The notes below the pieces were generated by a model. It did not search any database, was not told the origin of the DNA, and was given only the letters and a program-made list of their open reading frames with translations. A stretch of 64,000 nt of DNA, taken from NCBI RefSeq assembly GCF_020536995.1, contig NC_068366.1, positions 67,891,714-67,955,713 on the forward strand. Reading direction: 5' to 3'. The DNA comes from Dreissena polymorpha (lineage: Eukaryota > Mollusca > Bivalvia > Myida > Dreissenidae). This document shows, piece after piece, positions 62,165 through 64,000 of this stretch (position 1 is its first letter; every line of letters starts with the position of its first letter). A program made the translations under genes and the position numbers.

Positions 62165-62392
62165 GTGTACACATTGTAAAGCTTTGATAATGTGTGTAAA
62201 TATTGAAATAAATATTAAAATAAAAGTATATAGATGTATGTCTACTTGTGTACATATTGTAAAGCTTTGATACTGTATGTAAATATTGAAATAAATATTA
62301 AAATAAAAGTTTATCGATGAATGTCTACTTGTGTACATGATAAAGCTTTGATAATGTGTGTTAATATTTAAATTAAAATTAAAATAATAATT
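62165..62392. repeat. tandem repeat, about 2.7 units of 83 bp
   Basis: GTAAAGCTTTGATA-TGT and TATTGAAATAAATATTAAAA recur at about 62178, 62260 and (degenerate) 62342. Confidence 0.8.
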
Positions 62393-62599
62393 TAAAAAAA
62401 TATATTTTCAAAAGTACTTTTACTGTCTGTTATAATGTGCCGATAATGTAACCTGGTGTAAACACTATTTGTTAAAAAAAGTGTCATTTTGTGAAAATAT
62501 TGCAATAAAAAGTATTGAACTAAACTCTGAAAGTATTTCTCATTTGTGTTTATGCATAAATAACTCATTTAGAACCCATTAACACATCAATAGTTTCAC

Positions 62600-62688
62600 T
62601 ACCGTGCGAGTTGACCTAGGTACGAGTTGACTTCCGTGCGAGTTGACCAAACAACGTGCGAGTTCACTACCGTGCGAGTTGACTGTTA
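62600..62688. repeat. array of CGTGCGAGTTGAC units
   Basis: Five units (CCGTGCGAGTTGACC, TACGAGTTGACTT, CCGTGCGAGTTGACC, CGTGCGAGTTCACTA, CCGTGCGAGTTGACT) occur within 90 bases. It resembles a single terminal array of the class seen at 50.8 and 53.2 kb. No inverted partner was found before the window ends. Confidence 0.65.
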
Positions 62689-63114
62689 ACCTTGTATTGT
62701 GGAGTCGTCGTGGTTATTGACCTTATCGCAACATCCGGGCACTTGCGTCAGTTAGAGTTACATGCCCCTTGACGACGGTGAAAACAAAAGCGCTGTCGCC
62801 GTTTTATTTGCATTGAAATATTTAACACTGCTCGCAATTTTCTTAAGTTAAGGCACATCTTCGCGACCATTTTTTAGAATAAAAATACCCAGAAATAGAA
62901 ATTCTTTCATAATAAATTTAATTTAATGAACGAACACAAATAAGGATGAAAACAAAAAACCAATAAATTTTAAATATATGCAACATATAGTAGCTGATTT
63001 GAACCTCTATATTTGTTACTTTATTACCTTGTTACGTATTAAATAAATTCTCATGATAAATGTTATTATTTTTATTTAATTCACACCACTTTCGACACTT
63101 TTTGTTTCCGCATG
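62689..63114. other. no gene recognised
   Basis: Short GC-richer stretch to about 62800, then AT-rich. No feature is supported. Confidence 0.5.
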
Positions 63115-63690
63115 TTAGGTATTTGAATGCCCCTTTCTTCATCACAAACCGATAATCTCGTTATGATCGGATACTGTCCAGACAAAGAAAACACGGTGTC
63201 ATAAAGCCAGCTGGTGATCTATACCTGGGGCTCTGCATAAACCACATGTGGTCATTCAACACAATTTATGATACCTCTATGTCATCTCTTGTCATACTGA
63301 GAAGTCATTTAAGCCAAATTTTTAATGCCGAAATAACTGAATATACAGTTGCTTTATAAAACACGTTGACACCTTCAATAAACATTTAATTAAATTCAAT
63401 GCAATATTTTTCATTTGATTGTTTGCATCAGTCTTAAAATCGTGTAAGCTTTTGTATTCTGGTGTTTAATTGCCCCTTTGTTTTGCATAATCCGATTATC
63501 TCGTTTTGATCAAATATTGTCCAAACTTAACTGACAAAAAGGTGTCATAAACCACACTGGGTGGTCCAGACAGTGTCATTTAACACGATAGATGCCACCA
63601 TGTCTCCTCTTTCTGGTAGTATTAAGCAGTCATTTGGATGAATAATTAACGCCGATGCACTTAACAGTTGCTTAAATTAAATATGTGACA
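63115..63690. repeat. diverged tandem duplication, period about 345 bp
   Basis: TTGAATGCCCCTTT...CCGATAATCTCGTT...GGTGTCATAAA at about 63122-63205 corresponds to TTAATTGCCCCTTT...CCGATTATCTCGTT...GGTGTCATAAA at about 63466-63551. GTCATT followed by AACAC and ATACC/ATGCC continues both. Confidence 0.65.
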
Positions 63691-64000
63691 TATGGTCAAA
63701 TATAAAGTCATGTCCAATTTAGATTATCAGAAATTTACACCGTAAAGATACTAGCCCGATTAATTTTTTAAAGTATTTAATAATTATAAAATTTACGTAA
63801 AAAAACAAGTAACGTATTAAGCGTGTATCAGTTAATTAAAAAGACGTCATTCCGTATTAAGATTTAATGTTACGACAATAAACGATCGACATCATAAAAA
63901 AGAAATTACGTTTGACAGCAACGGGGGTAAATAATGTTTGAAAAACAAATATTTATACAGATATATGTGTGTTAATTTTAATATTTGTCACTCGTACTCA

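Overview
The window is AT-rich animal DNA with split genes, abundant non-LTR retrotransposon debris and many short interspersed repeats. Several repeat phrases (arrays rich in TGACCTTTGACCT ending in a CCCCCTCTTCTTCGAAGGGG hairpin, 'ggggcataatttgaacaa' repeats, the palindromic 'aacagcctg' repeat) are ones I associate with bivalve molluscs. A heterodont bivalve, for example a Dreissena-like species, is the best guess, but it rests on recall, not on a search. I see no LTR or viral element.

Host genes. All confidently recognised host coding sequence lies on the minus strand and belongs to one family, the Toll/IL-1 adaptor MyD88. At 1643-3489 are the first four coding exons of MyD88: start codon, death domain and linker. 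Its TIR exons would lie beyond the left edge. Upstream of it on the same strand are two further TIR modules: copy B (exons at 16848-16650, 15525-15430 and 14973-14192) and copy C (31971-31776, 29290-29199 and 28859-28444, plus a probable 24-nt linker exon at 34365-34342). Intron phases match across all three. No death-domain exon was found for B or C. Copy C reads open through the TIR. Copy B has a net +4 nt in its middle exon, which breaks the frame, and its last exon carries six exact-length 54-bp units encoding an 18-residue repeat. A possible tiny two-exon gene (46 codons) lies on the plus strand at 44933-45288.

Mobile DNA by region. 9.3-13.1 kb: Tx1/L1-type LINE (+) interrupted by a palindromic array. 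20.9-21.2, 30.3-31.4 and 45.35-45.7 kb: LINE 3' fragments (-). 21.8-23.5 kb: another LINE (+). 41.75-42.75 kb: pogo/Tigger-like element with a transposase HTH remnant. 4.45-4.95 and 24.45-24.96 kb: two copies of a TTAA-flanked inverted-repeat element with a tRNA-like core. 36.6-37.3, 32.8-33.2 and 52.66-53.1 kb: foldback or MITE-like elements. 40.3-49.6 kb: a block of short-period bivalve-type repeats. 57.39-59.63 kb: three near-identical 747-bp tandem units.

Most unusual pattern. At least five stretches have ends, or whole bodies, made of short tandem units with G/C runs (TGAGCTTATGTCC, GGAGAACTGCCCCC, GACAATTCACCCCC, GTGCGAGTTGAC, TCGCTTCGTGT). In four of them the arrays are in inverted orientation. 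They range from about 0.4 to 7 kb and look like a class of non-autonomous elements with minisatellite termini that I cannot assign to a named superfamily.
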